This document shows positions 1 to 8,623 of a stretch of DNA of 43,632 nt, piece after piece; position 1 is the first letter of the stretch, and each line of letters opens with the position of its first letter. The notes under the pieces are model-generated. The model saw nothing but the letters and a program-made list of their open reading frames with translations, searched no databases and had not been told where the DNA came from. The position numbers and the translations under genes were made by a program. Source of the stretch: a virus. The stretch lies in IMG/VR virus record IMGVR_UViG_3300047409_000436, positions 1 to 43,632 of that record; one strand, given 5' to 3'.

Positions 1-164
1 GCAACCGTTGCCTACGCCGGAGTCGCAGTATAAGCAAATCCGCGCGGCTCAGCGGGCCGTTGTTACCGCGGCCGTTGACGGGACAACCGCGGTTGCGGCG
101 GTTCCGGTCCTCACCGCCATCAGTCCTACAACGGCGTTGCATGGGACGGCGGACGTACTTTGCA
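1..164. repeat. Left copy of the contig-end overlap
   Basis: These 164 bases are the same as 43469-43632 except for one base (t at 127, a at 43595). The difference is a synonymous Pro codon change. The overlap means that the window is a closed circle or a circularly permuted genome of about 43,468 bp, cut inside an Ig-domain gene. A true short terminal repeat is less likely, because the boundary falls in the middle of a coding region. Confidence 0.9.
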
Positions 165-367
165 CTCTAACGGGCTCCGGCTTTACGCCGGCGTCAAAGG
201 TGAGAATATCAACAACGGACGTAGGCGGAGTCTGGGTTGACGCAAACACCATGACGATTTATCTCGGCGTCTCGACGCTGACCGGAGCAACAACATGGCC
301 GCTTAACGTCTTTACGCCGGCGCCAGGCGGCGGGACGTCCGCGTCCATAAACTTTGTTGTTACTTGA
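2..367 (+). CDS. Ig-like (IPT/TIG) virion protein, 3' part of gene split by contig ends
   Basis: This is the C-terminal part of a 159-residue protein whose start lies at 43356 near the other end of the window. The reading frame is open from the first base and joins the 43356 frame exactly across the 164-base overlap. The sequence from about residue 80 of the joined protein (motifs ISPTTALHGTADV, LTGSGF and a closing SINFVVT) has the layout of an IPT/TIG immunoglobulin-like fold. It sits between the capsid genes and the head-tail connectors, so it is probably a capsid decoration or head-tail protein. A second IPT-like domain occurs in the gene at 7738. The family is assigned from motif appearance only. 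Confidence 0.75.
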   Translation, partial: QPLPTPESQYKQIRAAQRAVVTAAVDGTTAVAAVPVLTAISPTTALHGTADVLCTLTGSGFTPASKVRISTTDVGGVWVDANTMTIYLGVSTLTGATTWPLNVFTPAPGGGTSASINFVVT

Positions 368-373
368 GGCGCT

Positions 374-760
374 ATGACAACGCTTGAGGCAAGAGACAGG
401 CTTGCAATGATTGTCCAGGCAAAGGCTAATCCGACGCTTGATCCGCTCGAGCTCGATTATTGTCTTACGCTTGCGCGCGTATGTGATCCGCATGGCAATC
501 CGCCGGCGGATCCGGAGTGGTGCGGAGCGTGGAATTTTAACCTGGCCGCGCGTGAGGCATGGGAGCTCAAGGCGGGCAAGGCGGCCAATTATCATGACGT
601 CACAATTGACGGGCGCACGTTTGCGGCCGGACAAGTCAAGAAACATTGTGAGGAGCAAGCGGAACGTTACCGGCGCCGGCTGGCTGGCACAATTCCGTCT
701 CACGCGGAATTGTCAGATTCGGGAAATCTTCCGCTTACTTGCAACTGTGAGGCGCGCTAA
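374..760 (+). CDS. Head-tail connector (head completion/adaptor) protein
   Basis: A 128-residue protein six bases after the Ig-like gene, with its stop overlapping the next ATG (TAATG). It has the pattern seen in small phage adaptor proteins that bind the portal: an early DYCLTLA helix, then ADPEW, an NLAAREAWELKAGKA helix, a DG turn and a final QVKKHCEEQAERYRRRL helix. Its position after the capsid gene and before the stopper and tail-completion genes fits the same role. Exact structural class (HK97 gp6-like or SPP1 gp15-like) cannot be settled by eye. Confidence 0.65.
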   Translation: MTTLEARDRLAMIVQAKANPTLDPLELDYCLTLARVCDPHGNPPADPEWCGAWNFNLAAREAWELKAGKAANYHDVTIDGRTFAAGQVKKHCEEQAERYRRRLAGTIPSHAELSDSGNLPLTCNCEAR

Positions 761-1152
761 TGAGCGTGGACGAGGGGTTTACGTTCCATGAGGGTTTGGG
801 GCAACTCTACCGCGCAACCTTAGACCGCGAGCGGCTCACGCTTTGGGGCTCCGGCGCTAAAGTCCGGTTTTACATTGTCCAGGCGGGCGGCTATGAGCTC
901 ACCGTTGAGCTAACGGAGGGCTGGACGGCGCGGCGCTGGACGCCGGTTGAGGTTGATATTGAGGGCTGGCGCCTCGAGGTTGAGGAGTCCGCAGACTTGA
1001 CCGAGGCGCTCATGTCCCGCATTGCCATGGTTGATTTGGTAAGCGGGGACGGGCTTTCAGTCCGCTCAAAGGTGCACCAGGTTGACCGGCCGGTTACGGC
1101 GGGGCATGTCTGGACACTCCGGCTTATTCCTACCGGCGAGGCGCTCACTTGA
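760..1152 (+). CDS. Probable head-closure (stopper) protein
   Basis: A 130-residue, beta-rich protein that starts on the stop codon of the connector gene and whose end overlaps the next start. The alternation of short hydrophobic strands (KVRFYIV, YELTVEL, WTPVEVDI, HVWTLRLIP) and its place second in the connector cluster suit a stopper protein that closes the portal channel after packaging. No specific motif was recognised; the call rests on gene order and strand-rich composition. Confidence 0.5.
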   Translation: MSVDEGFTFHEGLGQLYRATLDRERLTLWGSGAKVRFYIVQAGGYELTVELTEGWTARRWTPVEVDIEGWRLEVEESADLTEALMSRIAMVDLVSGDGLSVRSKVHQVDRPVTAGHVWTLRLIPTGEALT

Positions 1153-1559
1153 CGTTTAACCTTGTCCTGGATATTTCCCAAACAACCGCGGACATAGCCG
1201 AAGTGGGCGCTATTGTTGTGAGCAAGATTACGTATGACGTCCAGGCAACAATAGTGTCCAGGATACAAGCCGGACCTAAGACGGGGCGGCTATACCGGAG
1301 GCGGGACAAAAAGACGGGCCGCATACGCCTACACCGCGCGTCCGCTCCTGGTGAGTCACCGGCAACGGACTATGGTTTCCTCATTGGCTCCGTCCAAGTC
1401 CCGCCGTTTGTTGATCCGCTAGTGGGTGAGGTTGTTGTTGCGGCTCATTATGCGGCATACCTCGAGCAAGGCGCGCCGCGCGCGCATATTGAGCCGCGGC
1501 CGTTTATTGTGCCGGCTATTGAGGACGTTATCCGCAGGGCTCAGGCGGGGATCGGATAG
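1149..1559 (+). CDS. Tail-completion/neck protein, HK97 gp10-like
   Basis: A 136-residue protein read from a TTG start that overlaps the previous stop (TTGA), so it is probably translationally coupled. The C-terminal half shows the usual pattern of HK97 gp10-like neck proteins: an AAHYAAYLEQG segment followed by a RPFIVPAIE helix. The N-terminal part begins with a long helix and a basic linker (RRRDKKTGRIR). These proteins link the closed head to the tail terminator. It is followed after three bases by the fibre-like gene. Confidence 0.65.
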   Translation: MTFNLVLDISQTTADIAEVGAIVVSKITYDVQATIVSRIQAGPKTGRLYRRRDKKTGRIRLHRASAPGESPATDYGFLIGSVQVPPFVDPLVGEVVVAAHYAAYLEQGAPRAHIEPRPFIVPAIEDVIRRAQAGIG

Positions 1560-1562
1560 CTT

Positions 1563-4500
1563 ATGCCTGCAACTCTGGCAACTTGTGAAGTCTACGGGAC
1601 AATCCATGACGTCTTTGCGCAACCGGTCCAGGGCGCCGTTGTAGGCGTCATGGCGGTCTACAAGCAAGGCGCGCTTGTGCTATCCAGGACGCGCGAGGTT
1701 GAGACGGACGTTGACGGCTATTTCACGCTCGAGTTACCGCGCGGGCCGGAGTGCGTTGCAATTCTCTACGCAAACACGCCAGGTCTAAACATATCCGCAC
1801 TTGGAACGCCTACCGCCATTCCGGACGCGGACTCGGCGGAGCTCACTTCGATAATTGGGGATTTCAACCTTTGGGACCAGGTACCGGTTGCTATTCCAAT
1901 TGGCGCCGGCGTCTCGAGCTTCAACGGCCGCCGTGGGGACGTTGTACTATTGAGCTCAGACGTTACCGGCGCGTTGGGCTACACGCCGGCGGACGCCGCG
2001 GCGCTTGCGGATTATGTCCCGCTTGCGGGCGGCGTTATGGCGGGGTTTCTGACGCTCAGCGGAAATCCGCTTTCAACCTTTCACGCGGCAACAAAAAACT
2101 ACGTTGACCAGGAAATCATAGACGCCGTTGCGGCTATTCCGCCGTCCGGCGTCTCGAGCGTTAACGGCCGGACAGGCGACGTTGTCCTGACGGGCGCGGA
2201 CGTTTCCTCGGCGCTAGGCTATACGCCGGTCAATAAAGCCGGAGACACCATGGCGGGCGCGCTTATCCTCAGCGCCGATCCGCTAGTCAACCTCGAGGCC
2301 GCAACAAAGCACTACGTTGACATACAAATTGCGGCCGGCGGAGTCAATACCGCGGCGGATTACTTATGGACTGGAAAGCATGAGTTTGCGGGGCCGTCAC
2401 CGGCCGTCCGCGCTAATACGTATGCAACGCGCGTCGGCGGATTCATGAGTTTCAATAGTGACTCGACCATTTCAATGAATGCAACGTCCGCGGGCGGACA
2501 AATGCAATTCAACGGGCCGTCAGGCTCGGCGTTCCGGATAGATGCAACGTCCGCAAAAATCACGCATAACGGCCAAATCATACTTAGCTTGACGTCGCTA
2601 CCGGCCGGCGGCGCGTCAGTAATTTTTCAATGCTTCGATAATTCATTCATTCAACGGGCGCACTATTTCCTGAATGATAGCGGCCGGCATTTCTTCAACG
2701 CTCCGTCAATAGTTGATACCGGAAACGCGGCGGTTACGATCTACGCCGATGATACTCACGGCTCAACCTACGGATACGCTCTGCAATGCAACGGGGCGGC
2801 TATTTTTACGGGAGCCGTCACGCTACCGTCCGCGGCTCCGGTCAACGCTACTGACGCCGCGTCGAAGGCTTACGTTGACGCTCATTCCGCCGGCGTTGAC
2901 CTTGCGGCCAATTACAATTGGACGGGGTTGCATACTTGGACTAGTCCAGGGGCGATTAGAGTCGGGCCGGCTCCGGCCGCAAGCGGAGGTATCAGGCTAT
3001 CGGACGGGGCCGCGGGCTCCATTGTTGCTCATTCCGTTGCAGGCTCCGCGGACGTTGAACTGATAAGGCTCGGCGCAACCTCCGGACAAATCGAAATAGG
3101 CGGAGCGGCCGCGGACGGTCAGAACATGGCCGTTTCAAGCTATGGCCGCGTCGGGCTCGGTCTCAACGCAAGCGGCTCAAGTACGCGGTTACAAATTGCG
3201 GTCTGGAATAGCATATCAACCGCGATATACATGACTGATACGATTTCAACCGGCGGAGGAATGACACTTGTTTCTCCGACGGTCAACGGCGGGACCGATT
3301 ACGGACAAATACTATTTGCTCAACATGACATTCTTTTTAGCGTAGGCTCCGCGTCTCAAGGCGTCAGGATAGTGAACGGATACGGGCTCAAACTTCATTC
3401 CGGCGATGTAACGCTATTCCAGGCTCCAACGCTCCCGTTACACGCTACAACAAAGGCTTACGTTGACGGGCTCGCGTTTGGCGGAGGCGGAGCCGTCGAC
3501 CTTGCGGCCAATTACGCATGGACGGGAAATCATACTTGGAATAAAACCATCAAGGTTTATACGCCGGTCAACGGCGGCGGTATCTCCATTCAAGAGGGTG
3601 CGGCAGGGTTTCTATCACCGACGCTTTCTTTTACCGATAGCGCGGGGACGGGACTTGCGTCCATGGGCGTTGCGCGAACCGCGGGGGCGTTCCTTCCAGG
3701 CTCGGCGGTCAACGATGTGTGTCTTTATAACGTTTACGGTGCAACCTATATCAACTTTCAGACTTACGCGCAGTTTGTTTGGGGCACTTATGCAACCAAT
3801 ACAAACCCCGTCACCATCGGCTATAACAGTCTCACGGCAAACAATTATCTATGCGTCGGGGTCCCATGGGTTGCAAGCAATAATGCGCGGGTCATGGTTC
3901 AGACAACCGGCATGCCGGAGTTTGCTTTAGCGTTTACAAACGCGGTCAACGCCTCGGTTAATTTTCAGACTCAAGCCGCGGGCGTTTCCGTCAGCGGCAA
4001 CGCCTCCGGCAAGGGCGCGTCGTATATTACGGTTTACGGCGACTTGAGCATAGCTCGCTATGTGGATCAAACAACCGTCCAGCATTGGCTATATTGCCGC
4101 GATATCGACACTCCGCCAGGATTTTCAACTTACTGTTTCGGTCAAGCCGCGTCACCAGGATATTTCTTTTTCTGTACGGTCGACGGCTCAACGCCGCTTT
4201 TAGCGGTCCATACTAACGGCGACGTCACACTCGCGCATGATCCAACGTCCGCACTACACGCCGTTACAAAACAATATTCAGACTCGAAACTCGCGAAGTC
4301 TGGCGGAACGCTTACGGGGACGCTTACGCTTGCCGCGGATCCGGTCAATCCGCTTGACGCCGCGACTAAACAGTATGCGGACACTAAGGTCCCGAAGGCG
4401 GGCGGGACCATGACGGGACTGCTAACGCTCAGCGCAAATCCGTCCGGAGTCCTCGACGCGGCGCCCAAACAATACGTTGACTTGCGGCTACTCAAAGCCG

Positions 4501-4952
4501 GAGACACCATGACGGGCGCGTTGACCATGAGCAACGTTTCGATAATTCAAAACTCCGCGGCGCTAGGGGCGCTTACGGTAGGCGTCCAGGAGGAACTACT
4601 TACGCTTGCAACCGGCGCGCTCACTACGGACACGGCCGGAAATCTCTTGCCGGCAAACTCTATAATTTTGAGTGTCACCGGCCGCATAACAACGGCGATC
4701 AACAATATTACGAATTGGAAATTGGGAGACGCAACGATAGCGGACCGGTTTACGGCCGTCTCAACAACGCTCACGGCCGGCACAACGGTTGTAGGGCTCA
4801 ATATGTGGGACGCCTCGAGGGTTACGGCCGGCATGGGACAGATACAGGCGGCCGCGGCAAAGGTCCGCGTGACTGTTACGGGGACTCAGAACACCACCGG
4901 CGCTATCCGGATCACAACGCGCTATCTGACGGTTGCCGCGGCTACTAGCTAA
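1563..4952 (+). CDS. Large fibre-like protein with repeated tail-fibre modules
   Basis: A 1,129-residue protein. Residues 1-110 look like a small transthyretin/carboxypeptidase-regulatory-like beta domain (YGTIHD, DVDGYFTLELPRG). Two copies of a VNGRTGDVVL / ALGYTP module follow near residues 118-140 and 198-220. A recurring ATK-YVD motif appears near residues 178, 250, 435, 630, 905, 938 and 970, and a DLAANYNWTG/HTW motif is also repeated. These modules are typical of trimeric phage fibres. The unusual point is location: it lies between the neck gene and the tail terminator, not after the tape measure. It may be a neck or head fibre, or a displaced receptor-binding fibre. Confidence 0.75.
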   Translation: MPATLATCEVYGTIHDVFAQPVQGAVVGVMAVYKQGALVLSRTREVETDVDGYFTLELPRGPECVAILYANTPGLNISALGTPTAIPDADSAELTSIIGDFNLWDQVPVAIPIGAGVSSFNGRRGDVVLLSSDVTGALGYTPADAAALADYVPLAGGVMAGFLTLSGNPLSTFHAATKNYVDQEIIDAVAAIPPSGVSSVNGRTGDVVLTGADVSSALGYTPVNKAGDTMAGALILSADPLVNLEAATKHYVDIQIAAGGVNTAADYLWTGKHEFAGPSPAVRANTYATRVGGFMSFNSDSTISMNATSAGGQMQFNGPSGSAFRIDATSAKITHNGQIILSLTSLPAGGASVIFQCFDNSFIQRAHYFLNDSGRHFFNAPSIVDTGNAAVTIYADDTHGSTYGYALQCNGAAIFTGAVTLPSAAPVNATDAASKAYVDAHSAGVDLAANYNWTGLHTWTSPGAIRVGPAPAASGGIRLSDGAAGSIVAHSVAGSADVELIRLGATSGQIEIGGAAADGQNMAVSSYGRVGLGLNASGSSTRLQIAVWNSISTAIYMTDTISTGGGMTLVSPTVNGGTDYGQILFAQHDILFSVGSASQGVRIVNGYGLKLHSGDVTLFQAPTLPLHATTKAYVDGLAFGGGGAVDLAANYAWTGNHTWNKTIKVYTPVNGGGISIQEGAAGFLSPTLSFTDSAGTGLASMGVARTAGAFLPGSAVNDVCLYNVYGATYINFQTYAQFVWGTYATNTNPVTIGYNSLTANNYLCVGVPWVASNNARVMVQTTGMPEFALAFTNAVNASVNFQTQAAGVSVSGNASGKGASYITVYGDLSIARYVDQTTVQHWLYCRDIDTPPGFSTYCFGQAASPGYFFFCTVDGSTPLLAVHTNGDVTLAHDPTSALHAVTKQYSDSKLAKSGGTLTGTLTLAADPVNPLDAATKQYADTKVPKAGGTMTGLLTLSANPSGVLDAAPKQYVDLRLLKAGDTMTGALTMSNVSIIQNSAALGALTVGVQEELLTLATGALTTDTAGNLLPANSIILSVTGRITTAINNITNWKLGDATIADRFTAVSTTLTAGTTVVGLNMWDASRVTAGMGQIQAAAAKVRVTVTGTQNTTGAIRITTRYLTVAAATS

Positions 4953-4963
4953 TGGGAAGTGCT

Positions 4964-5572
4964 ATGTTTAATGATGCTCAGCTAGACAGGATTGAGGCTA
5001 AACTCGACCTGGTGAATCAACGGTTGGAAATAATATTGCAACGGGAGGAAAAAATCATGGGCGACTTGCAAGACATGGAGAAGGCTCTAAACACTATTCA
5101 GAAATCAAACGCGGAGATTGCCGCGGACCTGGACAAGATACTGGCCAATCAAAACAAACTGGCTCAGGCACTAGCCGCGGCCGCGGCCGTTGGATCCGCG
5201 GCCAAAGCGGAGCTCGAAAAACTCACAAATCAGGCGGAGCAAATTGCCTCGGATATTGAGGCAACGGAGAATAAGGCGGAGGCCGCAAGCGGAGCTCAGT
5301 CTCCGGACCAGGGACTACCGCCAGGTCAAGGCGGGCATCCGTCAGGCGGCCGTCCGGACCGGCCGGACCAGGGACTACCGCCGTCAGGCGCGCGGCCGGA
5401 TCAAGGGTTGCCGTCCGGCGGACACGTAAGCGGTCAACCGGTTCCAGGAGGCAAGCCGGATCAAGGCTTGCCGTCTCAACCAGGGCATCCTAGCGGACAA
5501 CCGGTTCCAGGAGGCGGAGGCGCGCGGCCGGACCAGGGACTACCGCCGACGGGTCAACCTAAGAAAAGATAA
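4964..5572 (+). CDS. Coiled-coil protein with Pro/Gly-rich PDQGLP repeats
   Basis: About 202 residues. I chose the ATG at 4964 because GGGAAG lies just before it; an ATG at 4952, overlapping the previous stop, is the alternative and adds four residues. The first 110 residues are heptad-like helices (LDRIEAKLDLVNQRLEIIL onward) with an Ala-rich stretch. The last 80 are low-complexity Pro/Gly/Gln with five copies of PDQGLP, ending in a basic KKR. It probably works with the fibre-like protein encoded directly upstream, as a stalk or flexible spike. No enzymatic motif is visible. Confidence 0.6.
   Translation: MFNDAQLDRIEAKLDLVNQRLEIILQREEKIMGDLQDMEKALNTIQKSNAEIAADLDKILANQNKLAQALAAAAAVGSAAKAELEKLTNQAEQIASDIEATENKAEAASGAQSPDQGLPPGQGGHPSGGRPDRPDQGLPPSGARPDQGLPSGGHVSGQPVPGGKPDQGLPSQPGHPSGQPVPGGGGARPDQGLPPTGQPKKR
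5320..5555 (+). repeat. Degenerate tandem repeat encoding PDQGLP units
   Basis: Five imperfect copies of a coding unit around PDQGLP, spaced 11 to 25 codons apart, with recurring HPSGQPVPGG spacers. Copies use two DNA spellings (ccggaccagggactaccg-like and ccggatcaaggcttgccg-like), which suggests old duplication followed by drift, or recombination between two versions. Arrays like this can change in length by slippage or recombination. Confidence 0.6.
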
Positions 5573-5586
5573 GGGGACAAATTCAA

Positions 5587-5946
5587 ATGGCTAACATAAC
5601 TCGAGGTCCAGGCGTTTCAGAGCTCACCGGCGAGGCGCCGTTGTTCAACGCGCAAACCGTTAAGGCGGTCCAGGAGTGCCGGCAACAATTGCCAGGATGG
5701 GTGCAACAGGAAAACGTCTTTTCTGACGTTATGCGCAACCTCAAGGCGCAAGCTATTGACGGCGCAAACGCTCCAACTCAGGCGGAGATTGATGAGGTTA
5801 ACCGCCAGGGCGGGGCAATGTATGGCGGCTCAAGCTACGTTCCGCTCACGCTCGAGGCTTGGACGGCGCTTATGAGTGCCATGACGGCTATGTTTGACGG
5901 TTGGAACGGCGGCCAAAATACCGCCTTTCTAAACGCCAAACCTTAG
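5587..5946 (+). CDS. Hypothetical virion-cluster protein
   Basis: A 119-residue protein preceded by AAGGGGA, inside the structural operon between the fibre pair and the tail terminator. It starts MANITRGPGVSELTGEAPL, has a middle helix rich in Gln and Val, and a C-terminal helix with Met/Ala/Trp (LTLEAWTALMSAMTAMFDGW). No known family is recognised. Its position makes a small structural or assembly role likely. Confidence 0.55.
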   Translation: MANITRGPGVSELTGEAPLFNAQTVKAVQECRQQLPGWVQQENVFSDVMRNLKAQAIDGANAPTQAEIDEVNRQGGAMYGGSSYVPLTLEAWTALMSAMTAMFDGWNGGQNTAFLNAKP

Positions 5947-5965
5947 CCGGCGCCGCGGGCTCCTC

Positions 5966-6190
5966 ATGGTCCTGGACTTAAAGGCCGAAATGCTCCGGCT
6001 TGCAATGGAGCGTATAACGGCCGGCGTTACGGAGCTCAGAGCTATCGCGCTTGAGGAGCTAACGCGGCGCAGTATGGACGATTTGACGGCCGGCCGGCTT
6101 GCAACCGTTGCAGATAAACTTGAGACGGTTGTAGCCGTCTTGAACGAGACAATACTCTCAAGACAGGCAAGGCAAGGGACGGAGGAATGA
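5966..6190 (+). CDS. Small helical hypothetical protein
   Basis: A 74-residue, almost wholly helical, Leu/Ala/Glu-rich protein. Its stop overlaps the start of the tail-terminator gene (ATGA), so the two are probably coupled. No convincing Shine-Dalgarno sequence precedes its ATG. No motif identifies it. Confidence 0.45.
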   Translation: MVLDLKAEMLRLAMERITAGVTELRAIALEELTRRSMDDLTAGRLATVADKLETVVAVLNETILSRQARQGTEE

Positions 6191-6648
6191 TTGCAACAGA
6201 GCGGGACGTCCGCGTAGCACTAGCGGCCGTGATAGCCGGCGCCGTCCCGCTTGCGCTTGTATATAACCGTTGGATTTTAGCGTTCGATCCAGGGCAATGG
6301 GCCGGCTTGCTACGCTCACCGGCGGACGGCGGGCGCGTCAACTCCTGGACGGTTACGCGGCGCGCCGTGAGTGAGGAAAAGATTGGAAACAATTGCGTCC
6401 GCGCGGTCTGGTTCTATGACGTAATAGGCTATTACGGATATTCAACCGGCGATGATACCTCGAGCTCCGAGGATCAATTCCAGGCGGACGTTGACGCGGT
6501 TTGCGCGGCCGTTGCCGCGGCCGGTTTGGATCCGGCTATCGGGCGCAACGACCAGCTCCAATTTCCGATGATTGAAATTTCAAGTTTTGGCGCGGAACTG
6601 ATACACGTTGCGCGCGGCCGGCTATCAATTACGCCATGCCTACACTAG
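6187..6648 (+). CDS. Probable tail-terminator protein
   Basis: A 153-residue alpha/beta protein that directly precedes the tail-tube gene. The layout agrees with tail terminators (lambda gpU or phage neck-type 'minor tail' families): an N-terminal helix with an LALVYNRW strand, central strands (VWFYDVIGYYGYST), a long helix DQFQADVDAVCAAVAAA, and a final beta hairpin. Terminators cap the tail tube and dock to the neck. The assignment depends mainly on gene order; no signature residue is known to me. Confidence 0.6.
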   Translation: MIATERDVRVALAAVIAGAVPLALVYNRWILAFDPGQWAGLLRSPADGGRVNSWTVTRRAVSEEKIGNNCVRAVWFYDVIGYYGYSTGDDTSSSEDQFQADVDAVCAAVAAAGLDPAIGRNDQLQFPMIEISSFGAELIHVARGRLSITPCLH

Positions 6649-6669
6649 CGGCATGGTCCAGGAGGCTTA

Positions 6670-7728
6670 ATGACTGATTTCCTGTCAAGGGACGTAAAAC
6701 TCGGACTTAGCGTGTTACCGGAAACCACCTACAATACGCCATTCTCAACGGCTCCGGACTACGGGCCGCTTGTCACTAAGACGGCGTTCTACGTCTTGCC
6801 TCAAATGGAGAAAACGGACGACGCCGGCCGCATTGGCAACGGGACGGAGTTTGCTACCTATATCTGCAACAGCTATTGGAGCCATCCCGCCGTCAATATC
6901 AATGACGATGTAAACGTTGACGTTGCCGGCAAGTTGCTACTACGCGCGCTAGGCGGGCCGGTCCTGGACACGGCGGCCGGAACGGGGACAAAGCACTCCG
7001 CGGCGATGCTACCGGTATCCGCCGGCCGGCAACTTCCGTCCAGTGATTTCCTGTCACTATTGGGCGGGGCGGACTTCCTCCTGGCCGGCATGGTTGTTGA
7101 GCGTTACCGGTTGAGCCAAAACCGCGCGGACGTCCCGCAATATTCCGTTGACTTGATAGGCTCCGGCAAACATATCCGGCCGTCAGGCATAACGCTATCG
7201 GGCTCCGCGGCCACTATCCAATGCCTGACGGGCAATGACGTTGTTTTAGCTTGGACGGATAGCGGAGGCCGGCGGACTATCACGGCGGAGGCATGTCGGG
7301 TCCGGTCCTGGTTTGTTGAGATTGTAAACAACCTCAAACAGAATGATAGGTGCGCCGGCGATCCGCAACTTGCGGAGGGCGCTTGCGCTCCGGCCGGCTA
7401 CGTCCGCAAATTGCTCCGCGGCTCCCGTAACGTCACCGCTCAAATTGTCATAACTTTGGATTCAACCGTTCCGGAGTGGATCCAAATGGCGTGCAATGAA
7501 ATCCTGACGGACCTTACTTTCACCGTCAACGGGCCGGTCATAGGCGCCGGACCTACAAAAAACAGTCTTGAAATTGTGATCCCGAAGTCAACAATCCGCG
7601 CAACAACCTCCGGCGATGATAATGACGACGCCGTGATAGCTTTGGATTTTGTTGCCATGTATGATCCGTCAACCGGAGGCGCCGCAACCGGCTCATGCAC
7701 AAATGCAACGGCAAGCGGTTTCAAATAG
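6670..7728 (+). CDS. Major tail-tube protein
   Basis: A 352-residue protein with the usual opening of a tail-tube protein (a KLGLSVLPETTYNTP segment like the start of many phage tube subunits) followed by mixed beta strands. AGGAGG just upstream of the ATG predicts strong translation. It is followed by a short Ig-type gene and the tail chaperone, the normal neighbours of a tube gene. It is longer than small tubes such as lambda gpV, leaving room for an extra surface domain near residues 120-230. Confidence 0.75.
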   Translation: MTDFLSRDVKLGLSVLPETTYNTPFSTAPDYGPLVTKTAFYVLPQMEKTDDAGRIGNGTEFATYICNSYWSHPAVNINDDVNVDVAGKLLLRALGGPVLDTAAGTGTKHSAAMLPVSAGRQLPSSDFLSLLGGADFLLAGMVVERYRLSQNRADVPQYSVDLIGSGKHIRPSGITLSGSAATIQCLTGNDVVLAWTDSGGRRTITAEACRVRSWFVEIVNNLKQNDRCAGDPQLAEGACAPAGYVRKLLRGSRNVTAQIVITLDSTVPEWIQMACNEILTDLTFTVNGPVIGAGPTKNSLEIVIPKSTIRATTSGDDNDDAVIALDFVAMYDPSTGGAATGSCTNATASGFK

Positions 7729-7737
7729 GGAGGACTT

Positions 7738-8199
7738 ATGGCCAATCAAAAGACAATGCAGGCTCCGCCGGCGCCAGCTCAGCATACCTTGACGGCTAAA
7801 CCGGAGCCCACGCCGGACTCCTGGTATATCACGCGGCGGGACGCGCTCATGGACGGCGATCCAGGCGTCCTACCGTCCGGAGACACGTGCGTCGAACAAC
7901 GGACGGAATACTCAGAGCTAGCCGTTGAGGCCGGAACGCCGGCCGCGGCCACGCTTGTTTCGATAGCACCGGCAACGGCAACCGTAGGCGGCGCGGACTT
8001 TACGCTCACCGCAACAGGGACCGGATTTGTGAGCGGAGACGCCATTGTTGTAAACAACGTCCCCGCCTCAACAACGCTTGTCTCTGCAACGGAGCTCACC
8101 ACGCCGCTTGTAGGCGCGAATCTGACAGCGGGCGCGCTACCGGTCCTGGTGCGGCGCGGCTCAACTGATACGCCTCCGCAAACTCTGACAGTCACATAA
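7738..8199 (+). CDS. Ig-like (IPT) tail-associated protein
   Basis: A 153-residue protein. Residues 1-65 are Pro-rich and then contain YITRRDALMDGDPGVLP, a segment related to YVRRRAALIAGDAGVLP in the product of 8366-8623. Residues 70-153 form an IPT/TIG-like domain (TLVSIAPATATVGG, then TGTGFVSGDAIVVNN, then a PVLVRRG strand). It sits directly after the tail-tube gene, like the Ig-like tube extension in lambda gpV, so surface decoration of the tail tube is plausible. Confidence 0.65.
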   Translation: MANQKTMQAPPAPAQHTLTAKPEPTPDSWYITRRDALMDGDPGVLPSGDTCVEQRTEYSELAVEAGTPAAATLVSIAPATATVGGADFTLTATGTGFVSGDAIVVNNVPASTTLVSATELTTPLVGANLTAGALPVLVRRGSTDTPPQTLTVT

Positions 8200-8208
8200 G
8201 GGGACGCA

Positions 8209-8385
8209 ATGCCGGACCAGAACGCCTCGAAAATCATCAGGCTTTTTACGGAGTTTTTGGAGGCGTTCGGCAAGTCGACGGCGGAGGAGCGGCGCGCGTT
8301 TTTGGATTTCATAGGCGCTCAATCCAGGGCGGATTTGCTTGCACTTGCGGAGGCTATAGCTAACCGTGATAAACCAGGACGATGA
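8209..8385 (+). CDS. Small helical hypothetical protein
   Basis: A 58-residue ORF starting MPDQNASKIIRLF, with AAGGGGA as its ribosome-binding site just upstream. Helical, charged, with an EERRAFLDFI segment. It overlaps the next ORF start (8366). Its spacing and ribosome site support a real gene; its role in the tail cluster is unknown. Confidence 0.5.
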   Translation: MPDQNASKIIRLFTEFLEAFGKSTAEERRAFLDFIGAQSRADLLALAEAIANRDKPGR

Positions 8386-8623
8386 TTACTATGTCCGCCG
8401 GCGCGCGGCTTTGATTGCAGGCGACGCCGGCGTCTTGCCGGAGGGACAGACGGCCGCGGAGGCGCGCGCCGCGCTCGAGCTCGAGGCACAACGGGACGTC
8501 CGCATAAGGCGGGCGCGCTCATATCAGAAGGGATTAGATGGCAGAAATCACGAGCCAAACCAATGGATTGGATCAAGGCTTTTCCCAAACCTCCGCAAGC
8601 GGAGCGGTTGTTGCGGACAGTGA
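8366..8623 (+). CDS. Small protein sharing a module with the Ig-like tail protein
   Basis: An 85-residue ORF from a GTG codon. The first 55 residues (YVRRRAALIAGDAGVLP, then a long Ala/Glu helix) clearly match the N-terminal part of the 7738 gene, which supports real coding there. The last 29 residues overlap the start of the tail-chaperone gene in another frame and look like off-frame reading, so the true protein may be only useful up to about residue 58. It is possibly a split or degenerate paralogue. Confidence 0.4.
   Translation: MINQDDDYYVRRRAALIAGDAGVLPEGQTAAEARAALELEAQRDVRIRRARSYQKGLDGRNHEPNQWIGSRLFPNLRKRSGCCGQ

Noticed and set aside
209-703. 164-residue leftward ORF
   Set aside because: It lies opposite two well-placed rightward structural genes, has an Arg-rich random composition and no ribosome site.
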